Shown piece by piece: positions 1-13,400 of a stretch of DNA of 64,000 nt (the first letter of the stretch is position 1; the number at the start of each line of letters is the position of its first letter). A program made the translations under genes and the position numbers. The DNA is from Lottia gigantea. Lineage: Eukaryota; Mollusca; Gastropoda; Lottiidae. Below the pieces are notes generated by a model that made no database searches, was not told where the DNA came from, and was given only the letters and a program-made list of their open reading frames with translations. The stretch lies in NCBI RefSeq assembly GCF_000327385.1, contig NW_008711185.1, forward strand, positions 1 through 64,000, read 5' to 3'.

Positions 1-1281
1 TGACCTTATTTGTCATTTTATTACGGGTCTGATCTTATTTGTCATTTTATTACAGATCTGAGGTTATTTGTCATATTATTACCGAGTTGATCTTATATGT
101 CATTTTATTACGGGTCTGATCTTATCTGTCCTTTTATTACAGATCTGACCTTATTTGTCATTTTATTACGTGTCTGATCTTGTTTGTCACTTTATTACAG
201 GTCTGATCTTATATGTAATTTTATTACAGGTCTGATCTTATTTGTCATTTTACTATGGGTTTGACCTTATTTGTCATTTTATTACGGGTCTGATTTTATT
301 TGTCATGTTATTACGGGTCTGATTTTATTTGTCATTTTATTTCAGGTCTGACCTTATTTGTCGTTTTATTATGGGTCTGATCTTATTTGTCATTTTATTA
401 CGGGTCTGATTTTATTTGTCATTTTATTACAGGTCTGACTTTATTTGTCATTTTATTACGGGTCTGACCTTATTTGTCATTTTATTATGGTTCTGAACTT
501 ATTTGTCATTTTATTACGGGTATGATTTTATTTGTCATTTTATTACAGGTCTGACTTTATTTGTCATTTTATTACAGGTCTGATCTTATATGTAATTTTA
601 TTACAGGTCTGATCTTATTTGTCATTTTATTATGGGTCTGACCTTATTTGTCATTTTATTACGGGTCTGATCTTATTTGTCATTTTATTACAGGTCTGAT
701 CCTATTTGTCATTTTATTACGGGTCTGATCTTATTTGTCATTTTATTACGGGTCTGATTTTATTTGTCATTTTATTACAGGTCTGACCTTATTTGTCATT
801 TTATTATGGGTCTGATCTTATTTGTCATTTTATTACGCGTCTCATCTTATTTGTCATTTTATTACGGGTCTGATTTTATTTGTCATTTTATTACAGGTCT
901 GACCCTATTTGTCATTTTTTTCGGGTCTGATCTTATTTGTCATTTTATTACGGGTCTCGATTTTATTTGTCATTTTATTATAGGTCTGACCTTATTTGTC
1001 ATTTTATTATGGGTCTGATCTTATTTGTCATTTTATTACGCGTCTCATCTTATTTGTCATTTTATTACGCGTCTGATTTTATTTGTCATTTTATTACAGG
1101 TCTCACCTTATTTATCATTTTATTACAGGTCTGGCCTTATTTGTCATTTTATTACAGGTCTGATCTTATTTGTCATTTTATTACAGGTCTGATCTTATTT
1201 GTCATTTTATTACAGGTCTGACCTTATTTGCCATTTTATTACGGGTCTGACCTTATTTGTCATTTTATTACAGATCTGATC
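1..1281. repeat. 29-bp minisatellite array
   Basis: A unit of 29 bp (core tgatcttatttgtcatttta followed by ttacgggtc) repeats about 44 times and runs off the left edge of the window. Copies differ mainly at the third part of the unit (cgggtc, cagatc, tgggtc). Three units make 87 bp, so long frames stay open by chance; the apparent small proteins here are repeat artefacts. Confidence 0.95.
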
Positions 1282-1757
1282 TCAGGACAACAGCACTAGC
1301 ACTAGCACTGTATCATGAGCGACTAAAAGAGAAAAGAAAATATCAACACTAGTCAAAATTAATAAAGGAAAACTTAAATGGCATTCGGGCACATTGTAGT
1401 CAATCATCCTCGAAATCAAGGTAACAATTGGATCAAAGTTGAAATTTTCATTGTTCAAACATAAAGAAAATACATATAATTGATAATAATGTCAAAACAA
1501 GAATGATCTTATAAAGAAAACCACTAATTCAAGAAATTTTCATTAAGACACAATCTCCCTTCTATAGTTCAAAATCAACATGGCGTCGTAACCATTCATT
1601 TCCTAGACTTTCCTATCATATGTATGATTTTCTATTTAAGTAATTAAGATCAATTGCCCACTAGGGACTTACCGCTGTCCTTAAGAACAATACAAAATTC
1701 CCCAGTCTCTTTTAAGTCTGATATCTAGCTAGGATAGAAATTACTTACGATATATTA
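1282..1757. other. spacer, nothing recognised
   Basis: AT-rich unique-looking sequence between two repeat arrays. I see no splice-bounded exon, RNA gene or named repeat in it. Confidence 0.5.
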
Positions 1758-1819
1758 ATGGAGGTATATTCAACGTACAAAAGCTCTTTTGAATTTAAGA
1801 GCCTTTTTTGCTCAAGTGG

Positions 1820-2125
1820 ACTAGGGCATACTCACTCTTCCGGAACACTTGACACCATTTGCTACATGGTTTGTCAACTTGACAACACTTCGCGGGGATT
1901 AAGTATTCTGGCAAGTGTTGCTGGTGGGGCATGTGTTACTCTTCCGAAACACCTGAGTACTCTGGTCGCCTCTCTTTGTCAACTGCTTGGAGATATTCAC
2001 TCTTCCGGAACACTTGACTACGATCTGCGACTGAGTTTGTCAACTTGACACTGCTTTACAGAGATTAAGTACGGCCACTAGCCAGGGCATACTCATTCTT
2101 CTAAAACACTTTGACTATACTCTGT
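1820..2125. repeat. degenerate short tandem repeat
   Basis: The phrase actcttccggaacacttgac and its variants recur at about 1832, 1936, 1998 and 2093, each followed by a copy of tttgtcaacttgac or ttgtcaact. Spacing is irregular (about 65-105 bp). It looks like an old, partly decayed array. An open frame of 96 codons crosses it but shows no other sign of coding. Confidence 0.6.
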
Positions 2126-2194
2126 GATATGACTTGAAATATTAAATAGAACAAATAGAATATACCATTTTCAAAGGGTAAGAATATGATCAAT

Positions 2195-3218
2195 TAAACA
2201 GAAAGTTTAATTTGCTTATATAGCATGAAAAAATATATGTATGATCAAATTAATAGATAGTATAATATGATAAATAGAAAATATCATCAGAATGAATAAA
2301 AATATATGTATGATCAAATTAATACGATGTATAATATGATAAATAGAAAATATCATCAGAATATATGTATGATCAAATTAATAGATAGTATAATATGATA
2401 AATAGAATATATCATCAGCATGAATAAGAATATATGTATGATCAGAATAATAGATAGTATAATATGATAAATAGAAAATATCATCAGCATGAATAAAGAT
2501 ATATATATGATCAAAATTATAGATAGTATAATATGATAAATAGAATACATCATTAGCATGAATAAAAATATATGTATGATCAAATTAATAGATAGTATAA
2601 TATGATAAATAGAATACATCATCTGCTTGAATAAAAATATATGTATGATCAAATTAATAGATAGTATAATATGATAAATAGAAAATATCATCAGAATGAA
2701 TAAAAATATATGTATGATCAAATTAATAGATAGTATAATATGATAAATAGAATACATCATCAGCTTGAATAAGAATATATGTATGATCAAATTAATAGAT
2801 AGTATAATATGATAAATAGAAAATATCATCAGAATGAATAAAAATATATGTATGATCAAATTAATACGTTGTATAATATGATAAATAGAAAATATCATCA
2901 GCTTGAATAAAAATATATGTATGATCAAATTAATAGATAGTATAATATGATAAATAGAAAATATCATCAGCTTGAATAAAAATATATGTATGATCAAATT
3001 AATAGATAGTATAATATGATAAATAGAATACATCATCAGCTTGAATAAAAATATATGTATGATCAAATTAATAGATAGTATAATATGATAAATAGAAAAT
3101 ATCATCAGAATGAATAAAAATATATGTATGATCAAATTAATAGATAGTATAATATGATAAATAGAATACATCATCAGCTTGAATAAGAATATATGTATGA
3201 TCAAATTAATAGATATAA
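2195..3218. repeat. 69-bp satellite array
   Basis: About 15 copies of a very AT-rich 69-bp unit (contains atatatgtatgatcaaatta and atagatagtataatatgat). Because 69 is a multiple of three, one minus-strand frame stays open for 282 codons as a pure 23-residue repeat. It has no non-repeat part and I do not treat it as a gene. Confidence 0.93.
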
Positions 3219-3519
3219 TATGATATCATTACGACATTTTTCACATGTATTTTATAACAAACAATAAAACGAATGGAATAATTTGATAAATCACTCGGAA
3301 GTGGCAGATGTTCCGGAAAAATAAGCTCGTTGGATTACTGATAAACAGATAAAATTAAGAATGAAATATATAACGTTTTTATTAAGCAAGTTTTGACATT
3401 TACATAACGTACAATCAAAACGTCGTGGCATTTAGAATTGTATTCAAAGACTGCAATTTGGAAAAGATAATCAGGCCCGCAATACTATTCAAAATCTTTG
3501 TTTTATTGAAATTGATATT

Positions 3520-3765
3520 CTCGCCCTTTTCGGGGGTTGATTTGTGTCTTAAGTAAATAGTCTTCAGAAAAACTAGACATGTACAAAAACTTTCAAAAAT
3601 ACACCAAACTAGGAATTTCACTTTCTATCTCGAAATGTGTCCTCTCTATATAAGGCAGTGTCTCAAGAAAAGACAAGTTGGCATTTTTACATTCACACGC
3701 AAATAATTCTGCTCAAACATAGTTTGAAGGCTCAAATTTGGACGGTTAGCTGAGAACACTTTTAA
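3520..3765 (+). mobile_element. family A MITE-like copy, 3′ end lost
   Basis: Matches the interior of the family A reference copy at 60794-61138: the shared phrases 'gggttgattt', 'aaatagtcttcag', 'tgtacaaaaa', 'ctcaagaaaagac' and 'ggctcaaattt' appear in order. It abuts an oppositely oriented partial copy, giving a head-to-head pair. Confidence 0.7.
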
Positions 3766-3774
3766 TTAATGATG

Positions 3775-3901
3775 TGATATATAGAAACAGTGAGTAATAT
3801 TCCTAATTTGAAGTATAATTTGTGATTTTCCTACAAGTATATTTACATAATATGTTCGAGACTAAAATCAACCTCTCAAAAAGGCATACCTGCCCTATTA
3901 A
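3775..3901 (-). mobile_element. family A MITE-like copy, partial
   Basis: Minus-strand half copy ending in a diverged terminal sequence (aaaaaggcatacctgccctatta against consensus aatggcgcatctgtcccttta). It faces the copy at 3520-3765. Confidence 0.65.
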
Positions 3902-4064
3902 GCCGTATCATGAAACACGTATGTTAGATTCTGTATTCTCGCCATCTTCACAATGGTCAAGGTATGACGTAAAATGAAGATGTAATACTTTCTTCATTGT
4001 AAAAGAAACATTACAAATACAGACTGTTTAGAAATTAGAAGCCTCGCCTCCACAGCATTAACGG

Positions 4065-4420
4065 GAGCCGTGTGCCGTGAGCGTGGCTCAGTGAGTTAGA
4101 CGCTTTCTCGGTAACCTGAAGGTCCAGAGTTCAATTCCGGCATCGGTCGAGATAATAACTTCTGATTTTTCAACCCGTTTTCACCCTGTCAGTGATGCAG
4201 GTAAGAGGGGCTGACATGGAAAAAGCGTCTAGTTGTTCGGATGGGACAATAAACGTGCACGTTAAAAAAAAAACCCGACAGTTGGAAATCAAAAAAGAGC
4301 AGGCCAATGTCGCTGTTCTGGCAAAATTTCCTTCATTGCACCCAGCATGGCGCTGCCCGTCTTCATTAGCCCACATGGTGCAGAAAAGTAGGATGTAAAA
4401 CTCAAAAAACTAAAAAAAAA
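4065..4420 (+). mobile_element. tRNA-derived SINE (family D), near full length
   Basis: The head reads like a tRNA gene: gtggctcagtgagttagacg (A-box region) followed by agttcaattccgg (B-box region). Then come 'ttttcaacccgttt', 'cagtgatgcagg', 'gctgacatggaaaa', 'gacagttgga', and the tail 'cattagcccacatggtgcag' with 'aagtaggatgtaaaactc'. The same order of blocks recurs at 29070-29430 and, inverted, at 13250-13570, so this is one SINE family. Confidence 0.85.
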
Positions 4421-4484
4421 AGTTATTTATCAAAGTTTCTCTCTGAATATCTAATATTTTTTGTGTCTTCCCTCTGTCTGTACC

Positions 4485-4555
4485 GTCCTCATAAGTCCAC
4501 ATGGTGCTTAAAAGTAGGACTTAAAACTCCATTCATTTCATTTTCATTTTCCATC
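4485..4555 (+). mobile_element. SINE D tail fragment
   Basis: Only the 3′ tail is present: 'cataagtccacatggtgc', 'aagtaggacttaaaactcc' and the ATTTC-rich end attcatttcattttcatt. Confidence 0.7.
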
Positions 4556-5105
4556 CGTCTGTACCACTATTCTGGAGAGGTAGGAAGCTCTAATTTCGAA
4601 ACATCCGGTAAGTATGTTTTTTTTAAATAATTCTCGAGCATACATTTCATTATGGTCAAAGACTGAGAATGGAATGGATAATAAAAAAGTGTCTGATCGT
4701 ATTAGAAACAGAAGGTGTCAGCAGGACTGATCAATGTAAGTATTTACGCGTAAAATTCCTTACTATAAGGGTGTAAGTACAGAATGTTTACTATAAAAAA
4801 GCATAAATTTGTCGATCGAAAGAGACTGAATCAGTTCACTTCAACGATTTAAGGTAATGCTTATGACAACGTGCAAATCAAAACACTACTTCCCACTTCA
4901 TATTTCTCTGGCAGTTGCTATTCGTAACACTAATAATCTGGGGAAGATTTAGTTGATAATGTAACTCTGAGATTTTTGATCATTTTGAGCTCACGTCGAC
5001 ACGGATAACTCGCAGTTGCCCTGAAATGCTCATATCGAGAAATCGAACGACTTCAAGTAACTGCGATCAACTACAGCTTCTCAACATCAGAGAAATTCCT
5101 CTTCA
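4556..5105. other. spacer, nothing recognised
   Basis: No exon-like stretch, RNA gene or repeat that recurs elsewhere in the window could be recognised. Confidence 0.4.
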
Positions 5106-5109
5106 ACGG

Positions 5110-5400
5110 GGAATTGGAAAACCATCGGGGGAATTATTGCCGGGGTGGATTGGGTGGAAATATCTGGCAGGGGAGGAAATGATCTACGGCTGAAATCGAT
5201 CATTCACCCCTGATATACAGAATATCTGAAGGAGCATTTGGCCCAAGGATCACATTGAACTGTCTCGATTTTATATATATTCATGGTTAATCGTTGAATA
5301 CATTTTCAAGTAAGATACGTTTCAAAATTACTGAATTATTTTAGGGAGGAATAGATTTGGAAGACCTGGATGAATGATTTCACTGAGGTTGAGAAGTCTA
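5110..5400 (+). repeat. family E dispersed repeat, copy 1
   Basis: Shares an ordered set of phrases with 40175-40465: 'aatgatctacggctgaaat', 'cacattgaact', 'tcatggttaatcgttgaa', 'caagtaagatac', 'ttttaggga' and 'aggttgagaag'. No terminal repeat or coding frame is visible, so the class is unknown. Confidence 0.6.
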
Positions 5401-7104
5401 GTGAAGACCTTGACAGTTGCATATCCAGACCGCTCAAGTAAATGAAGGCAACTCTGATATTTGTCGATCAATTGAGTAGAGTTTACTCAACAGATGCTAA
5501 CAGTCGTTGAAATATTCAGTTGATCCAAGATTCTGTCATTCAAAAGTGGCGAGGTTAACCTTGAGATTATCACTTTAGTTTTGATAAATAGATCATCTTA
5601 ATGGCTAAATGATGTATAAGCTGTGGCAGCATTTATCATGGACTGTAGAAAAGTCGGTTAGCGAACGTGGTTTCTAATATCAGCCAGCATATTAAAGTCT
5701 ATGTTAACTATTTCCTGTGATATTAACAACAGTTTACATAACACGTGTGAAAAACCAAAAATACCTGTTAGCTGCTATTGCAATATAATTATTGTACTAT
5801 CACTTTCAACAAACACGCCATTCCAGAGTAGGCAACCACCGATCTCAATTGAATGGTGTCGTCTTGATCACTTTAAAAACTTACATATAAGTTACGGATT
5901 GTGCAGCAGAAAATGGTAGCCACATGTATAACGCTTCGAAATTTTCTGCTATAAATAGAGCTTAATTCATATTCGACGAAGCACACCAGGCACACCCGAT
6001 TTTGTCGTAAGGCTGCAAATCGATCAGTGTGCTCCAAACTTTACTTATCACACTTGCCATCCATGATCTGGTAAAATTTTCCCATAAATCGAGTTCTATA
6101 GGAATTTTGACCCCATAGCTGTTAATTGTCTGTTAAAAGTTTGTTGAAATCGTTTAACAATATATATCCCGGAAATATACACTAAAATATCTTTTAGAGA
6201 ATAGCTTGGTTAATTAGTAAATGATCTAGATCAGGATATACACAACAATTTCGCCAGTTAACGGAGACGAGTGGGATCAACTGGAAAAACATCAAATTTG
6301 TGTAAATCTATTATTGTTCTACGTTCAAAACAAACAACAAACTTCAACTATTCCGAAACTTGATGAAAAATGCATTGAAAGGAAATTCTGGCCAATATAT
6401 ACACACCATATTGTCAGAATTGTTAACCGAAATCGTTGCTCTCTAACCTATATTCTTTAATACTATATAAAAGCAAATACCGCCGAGAAGGCAGAATGGT
6501 TGAGAATATTACTGAACCTTTAAGATGTTATTTCCATCATGTACCCCGAATCATTACGCTTGAAAATATCGGGCACCATCTATGGCAGATGGGAAAAAGG
6601 TAGCCAATCACTTTTTTGGTACCCGACTCTCGGGGGACTAAGGCGAACACACCAGATCTTTGCCGAAGATATAAGGTCAGGTGCTCTGACTTTTTCGCAA
6701 AAATGCAGTCGATCGACAAAAAAAAAAGAAAAAAAAAGTGGTACCAGCAGGAGTAGAATAACGCTTATTCTACACGGAACATAGCAATCATGTCTACTGT
6801 CCGTTCATACTAATGACCAACGTAAAAGATTTTATATGTGGCACCTGAAGATCTTCCAGAATGGACATGTTCAAGGACACATTAAAAAAGTTCAGTCCTG
6901 GCCATTGTGAATACATTTGTCCTGTTTTCAATGTAATCCTTAACGCCCAATTGCTGTTGTGATCTTATCCTTCCCACACCTGTATTGTTTAAATTTCAAC
7001 CCGAAATGCTTGAGAATATAAATAACTTGTTTTCTCTCTGGAATGAAATAGCGCAAACATATTTTGATAGGAAATATTGAAACGGGGCGGTGAATAACAT
7101 GTGG
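5401..7104. other. spacer upstream of the peptide gene, nothing recognised
   Basis: Unique-looking AT-rich DNA. Overlapping open frames on both strands near 6537-6784 have no homology I recognise, no splice context and no repeat partner in the window, so I do not call them. Confidence 0.4.
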
Positions 7105-7416
7105 GAGTATAACTATGGACCAATCAGAACGCTTAGATCAATAAAATTATGCTAATTTCTTGCGACGTCACGAGGTAGTGAATACTATAGTTAATTAAGG
7201 CTCTTCTAATATATATTGTTTAACGTGATATTTGAACATTCACTAGAGTCGAAGATAATCGACCAATTACACTCGATTCTCTACTTTCATTTTATTCTTT
7301 ACGTTGATTTTCTTCATAACATTAAGGACTGTTGGAAAGAGAGCTACTGAATGCTTATACACCAGTGATAAAAATAAAGTATTAACTAAGTTTCAGAAGA
7401 AAAGGATCACTGGACG
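7105..7416 (+). promoter_or_regulatory. putative promoter and 5′ leader of the peptide gene
   Basis: Directly upstream of the signal-peptide exon lie a CCAAT motif (7120-7124), an octamer-like ATGCTAAT (7149-7156) and a cyclic-AMP-type half site in gcgacgtcacg (about 7162-7172). No clear TATA box is seen. The clustering is suggestive, but single short motifs are expected by chance and the transcription start is not located. Confidence 0.3.
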
Positions 7417-10400
7417 ATGAAGTTAATTATTATGAAGCTATTTTCAATCATTTGTCTTTTATGTACATCACTCATTTCAGGTAAGTTGTATATTTAAATG
7501 TTTTGAGGCGAACAAAAAATATAGTTCTGGAAGCGATAATGTCAAAGACGAATTCATGCAAATTTCATAGACATTTAAAATGTACTGACATGTAATTTAG
7601 TTCGGTTATTTTTTGTTTTATTCATAATCCTACGCCCTACACCCCCTAACAATTCTGATGCCCGTGTCTGTGCTCTCGAAAGTCGGCTTCATCCCCTAAT
7701 ACCTAAGCTATAGATTGGTTTTGCATAGATTTTGATAGTATTTGCGCTTCTGCCTTCATTCACGAAAGAAAATCTACATAAACCCATCAAATCCACCTGA
7801 GGTTTAAGGAAAGGATCACCATAACTTCAACCTTCCATAGAAAACCAATTATAAATTTGTTACTGAAATCGTATATCTGCAGTCTCAGTTTTTGAATCGA
7901 CTTCCTTCTTGATAATGTTGGTATACCATATGTTTTAATGTTTAATCTGTGTTTTATCCAATTGAACACAAGAATGTGGATAAGGGTATGTCACATATCT
8001 TCATATTTTGCAAGGACCCAGTGGCGGCGCCAGCTTCACGAGACTGGAGGTACAAATAAGGGGGCAGACTGACTCAATAGGGGAGGGGGACAAGTGTCTA
8101 AGCTGAATTCAAAATGCAGCAACTCTGTGGAGGTTTCATAGTCGCATGCCTCTCATTGAGCGTCTGAGAGGTTTCTCCTAAAAAAATATGAATTGACTTG
8201 GTGCACGCTGACACATATTTAGTGGCAAAAACGTATATATAAATCATATTTTTTAATTTGCTAGAAATAAAGTGGGGGTACAATTGAGGTGCATACCATT
8301 TTCTGGGGTGGCAAACGCCCAGCTGTACCCCCAATGGCCCTTCAGTTGCAAGGAACATTTAGATTTCAAACAAGGAAATGCAGTCATAATCCCAATCCAA
8401 CAAAGGAACGTCTTAGATTATGTACAATCACAGCTTAAATTTTAAACTGACCGAATGCTGAAACTATGTTCAGTGATAAAAGTTCATATTTTAGAAGTCT
8501 ATATCCCTGACAGATATTCCAGTATCTTGGAACATCAAAATAATTAATGTTCATGTTCAATATTTGATCCAGTTTGATCAAATTTGGCCGTTTACACAAT
8601 TTTAAATCATTTACTCATGTTACGGAATAACTTTTCTACTTCAAATAGTATATCTTTTTGTTTGCACGTTCCTATTTGTCATGTTTGTTGTGTATATTAA
8701 GCAGCTTTGACGGGTGTGACGCCAGGTAGGGTATGCTGACACTTGATTTGAGAATATGTTACTTAAGCGGCTCGAAGTGCAGTTGCATCATCCTCAGGTT
8801 AAAAGAAAATCAAAAGTTATAATTTCGCAAGATAATTCTCAAACACTATCTTCAATTTTAAACGTTTTCTAAACGAAATCGCTCCAATTGACGCGCTAAT
8901 TCCAGCTCTTTTTTCCCAGAGTCTTATTGTCATTTATTATAGTCATTCATTTTAAATTGGCTTTGTTTTCGTCTGCACTATATTTGTATAATTGTGAACC
9001 TTCGGCGGGTTGCAATATCTTCAGGTTGAAAATAGTCATACTATATTACCCATTACAGTCTTCTTAATAACTTCCGCCTGTAGTACTTACCATTAATTGT
9101 TTAAATTCCAATACATCCTGTCAGTGATGCAGACCAGATGAGTCAATGAACTACCCATTTGATATCAGTTGATGGTACTCAATCATAACTGATGCGACGA
9201 TGCGTATTGGATCGCCAGTTGACCGTAGTGTACCTTAAAGTCGATGATAATCTAGTAAATACTATGTATTCCAACAATAAACCCAGTTTGAACAATAATC
9301 AATGACAATATAGTGACAAATTTTTACTAGAATGATGTAAAATTTTATATTTTCACCGATTAGATAGGACACTTTAGTTTTCATTATGGAGGGCACCGAA
9401 GTGGGGGTCCGTGGACTAAGGTAGGTTAGGGATCCCGCCCCACTCCCCATGGAAATTTGTTTTTGACATTTGCTCTTCTACAGTCTCAGATTTGGGATCT
9501 GCAGACTCGGTTATGTTGAGCCACTGAAGACTTGGCACCTAAAATAGATGCAAGTAATTGCTATAGCTAAATTAAAAGTTATTTGGGAAAATTCATTGAT
9601 AATCTTTACCTACTCGCTCAGAGAGATATCAATTTTGGGTGGCAAACATCATTCAGAATGTGTTTTGTGTTGCCTTGCGCCCATTGGCAAAGGTTTGATC
9701 GACCAACTTAACCAACCAACTTTTATTTTGGTTATTTTTTAGCCCAAGCTCTTCTTTAAAATGCGTAATTAATAATTTGACAATATGATACGTTTTGACT
9801 GTCATTGATGTAAAACAGAGAGAAATATATTTAATTCAACTAGCTTCGTTTCAATGCTAATATCATTGGGCTAGACTAGACAGTGCAAATCATATTCCTT
9901 AACGAGAATAATAGAATTTTATATTACAGATATATTATTTTACAATGTAAAAGGTTTGTCTAGGAAGGTAAGGACCACAAACAAAAGTTAAAATGCAAAT
10001 GTAACATATAGCGCATGATTTAAGATTTATTCTTAGGATCTGTATCAATTAAAGTTAAAAGAGAGCTATCCTGATGGTCCAAGGTTCATTCACGGCATAA
10101 TTGCAGATGATACCTTCGGCTGTGCAATGTACCCTGCGTGGCTTTTCGGTCTTCATTAGCCCAGATGGTGCAGAAAAGTAGGACGCCATTCATTTCATTT
10201 CATTACATTTATAGATAAAGTCACTGAGGAATGTTCTTGTATATAAATCTGAATAGTAAACTTTAGTTACATAATACTAAAGGTAAAATCTATCGTCTGA
10301 ACTTATCTAATAGTTACAATCCTTTTTTACCAATTGTTCCGTTCTCTCTCTACAGCCTGGTATATTTGGTCTAACGGATAGTGAAGGTGCTCCTTAAAAT

Positions 10401-13400
10401 GTCATTATCTTAATAAACGTTCAGATCTGGAGGAGAAGGACCTAATGCTAACAATATCAGAGGCCTCCAAAAGAAAGCGGTCTCTTTTCGACACGGCACC
10501 GGTATTGTCACGTGTCGAAGAAAGAGCGAACTTGGAATTTAGATTTTTGCCGTGCGGGCTTCCCAAACTGTGTTTCCATAATATGTGCGTTTCAGGACAC
10601 AGTTCTGAATACGGTTCCGTACCAATCGCTACATGGTTCGGTTCGAAAAACCGTACCGGATGCCGCATACGGAACTGTATCTGCATCCGTATATCCGTAT
10701 TTTAAGTGATTTTTGCTGTATCCGCATCCTGACCGGATCCGTACTAATGGAAACGCAACTGTTTTGTAGAAATTCACATTAGCGCCGACAATGTGTTGAT
10801 AATTGTTCGTGGCCCCTGGATCAATTGCGCATTAAAATTTACTTCCAAGACTGAAATTTCCTACATCATTAACTGTTTCATTTTGGTACTAAAAAAATTC
10901 CCGAATTGGTTTCACCATTTACATGTTCAAATGAAATATGAAAGACACAACCAGTATTTATGGTATTTTACTTAATACGCGAACAGAGTCAATTAAATAA
11001 AATTCGTTCTGCTTCTAAGATATTCTGCGATACCAGACATCGCAATGAGTATTCTGTTACTGCAGCCAACAAAACCGAATAAGTGATATACGAAAGGCAG
11101 AATTGGTATTTTGTATTATGTTGAAATACAACTTTACATAAAAAGAAATATACTAAATTGTATCGAGCCTATAATTAAATGAAATACGAAAAGCAGAATC
11201 GCCATCGTGGTATTCCACTGCATTGTACTGAGCCTATTGAATGACGTACCAAAATCGTGGTAGTGTACTTAAAATCGTCATCTATAAAATAAAATATCAA
11301 AATATCATTGTGTATTTTACTTGAATTTCTTAATGGTTTACCTAATCAATTAGATGAAATATCAAAATCGTAATGTATACTACGGTATTTTACTGAATTT
11401 CTCAATGAGTGTATCATATCTATTAAATGAAATATCAAAATCGCAATGTATACTACTGTATTTCACTAAATTTTGCAATGAGTGTATCTAATCTATTAAA
11501 TGAAATATCAAAATCGCAATGTATACTACGGTATTTTACTGAATTTCACCATGAGTGTATCTAATCTATTAAATGAAATATCAAAATCGCAATGTATACT
11601 ACGGTATTTTACTGAATTTCACCATGAGTGTATCTAATCTATTAAATGAAATATCAAAATCGCAATGTATACTATGATATTTTATTAAATTTCGCAACGA
11701 GTGTATCTTATCTATTAAATGAATTACGCAAGTCACAATGAAGGAAATATAGTAGGAGTAATTAATACAATATAATTTATTACAAAATAAAAATGATAGT
11801 TGCCATGCTTCATTCAATAGAGCAGTGTTCTCGTGGGTATGATTTCTATTATTTATTAGGCTAAGTTGTCAGAGCTAACTTTATCAGACAGTTTACGAAT
11901 AACCAATTAGACATATTTCTACCAATTTCTACCTTAGCTACGGGCTATTACAGTACTTTGAATATCCTACGTATATTATCTTTTATATTTATTCTAATTG
12001 TCTATTTAATCACAAGTAAAGTCGGTGAGTTAAAACATAAATTTGACAACATTTCCGCCTCGTTGTTAAGATAGCACCGTTTCGTTTATTTGGATCTTAA
12101 AAATGTTATTTACGACCTTGATTGTTCCACAAAATTAATTTCGTATGATATACGTATGTAGAGTCAGAGTGCCGGCCATTCAGTTACTAGGATAAACTGT
12201 TTCGGTACTTGATATACGTGGTAATTTTCAATTGACTCATTACGATAGACAGCGGTATGAGTTTCTTCGAATGGAAGGAATGACAATAGACAATGCCAGG
12301 AACCGCAGACTTGACATAAATTGATGGTGTATAGTGGGATTATGATGGTATTACCGAACTTTGACCGAAATACCCATCTTTCCCAATATATTTGGGTTTG
12401 GAGAATCCGATTTAAATAAATAGGTTTTAAAAAGCAAATAAAACAGGGCTTAGTTTTTCTGTCTCTACACCAGCCGACAACTTTCAAAATAGAGACTGGA
12501 AGAGAAGCAGATATTTTGGTTTATCATCTAGCATGTTATTATGATCATTTTCATTCTTTCACATTATGTAAAACATCGAAATCGGACCTGATCTCCAGAT
12601 CGACCGCTGTTTAAACAACTAATTGATGGATAAGTTGAAATAATCTGAAATTTAAACACAGGCCATGAATCAATCATTTCAACAGACTTCCGTGTAACGT
12701 ACTGATTCTGATAGTGCAGTTTTAATCTTACACACTTGACAAGACCCACTTATATTTGACACGAAACTTTTTTTTCTTGATTTGAGATACAATGCTGAAG
12801 AAGAGCAATCATGAATTCAATCAGTCGCATTGTTAACGTCATCTCAACTTCTATAACCTATTAAAGGCCATGTTTGCCATTTTGGCAAGTTGCTTTGGGT
12901 CTTGAATATATGTAAATAATCTCCAGAAGTACTAAAAATTTACAAAAATCGCACAATTCCTTGAAATATACTAGGAAATTACTAAACAGCAATTACAGCT
13001 TTACAGTAGCATTTATTCGTGTTTTCTTTTGGCTCAATGTATTTCAAATAACTGTACAGTACAATCTATTTAATTCTTATAAATGACAGTTACACGAAAT
13101 ATCAATATAATATTATAAATACGAGAGACTCTTGGAGAGCGACGAAAATTTCGTGGTATCCCAACATTAAGTTATTTAAAGGGTAACTATTAATTTTACA
13201 GGATTTAAAAAAAAAATGACGATGAAGCTACTACAGGAAGTTCATCTAATGAAATAAAATGAATGGAGTTTTACTTCTACTTTTCTGCACCATAATAAAT
13301 AATAAGAAATAATAATTGCCCAAACAGCGGAATTAGTCTGCCCTTTTTTTTATGTTGAGTGATCTTTAACGTACAAAGTCTGTAGCACACGAGGCCTCGG

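Noticed and set aside
764-1221. Small hydrophobic frames in the first kilobase
   Set aside because: Artefacts of the 29-bp array (three units equal 87 bp).
1-1281. CRISPR-like array
   Set aside because: The 29-bp units are directly adjacent with no unique spacers, and this is animal DNA; it is a minisatellite.
2356-3204. 282-codon open frame on the minus strand
   Set aside because: It is only the 69-bp satellite read in frame; 69 is a multiple of three and there is no non-repeat sequence in it.
10405-10705. Overlapping frames of 60-93 codons on both strands
   Set aside because: They lie on the CCGTA-rich MITE-like element and its flank, and no protein motif is present.
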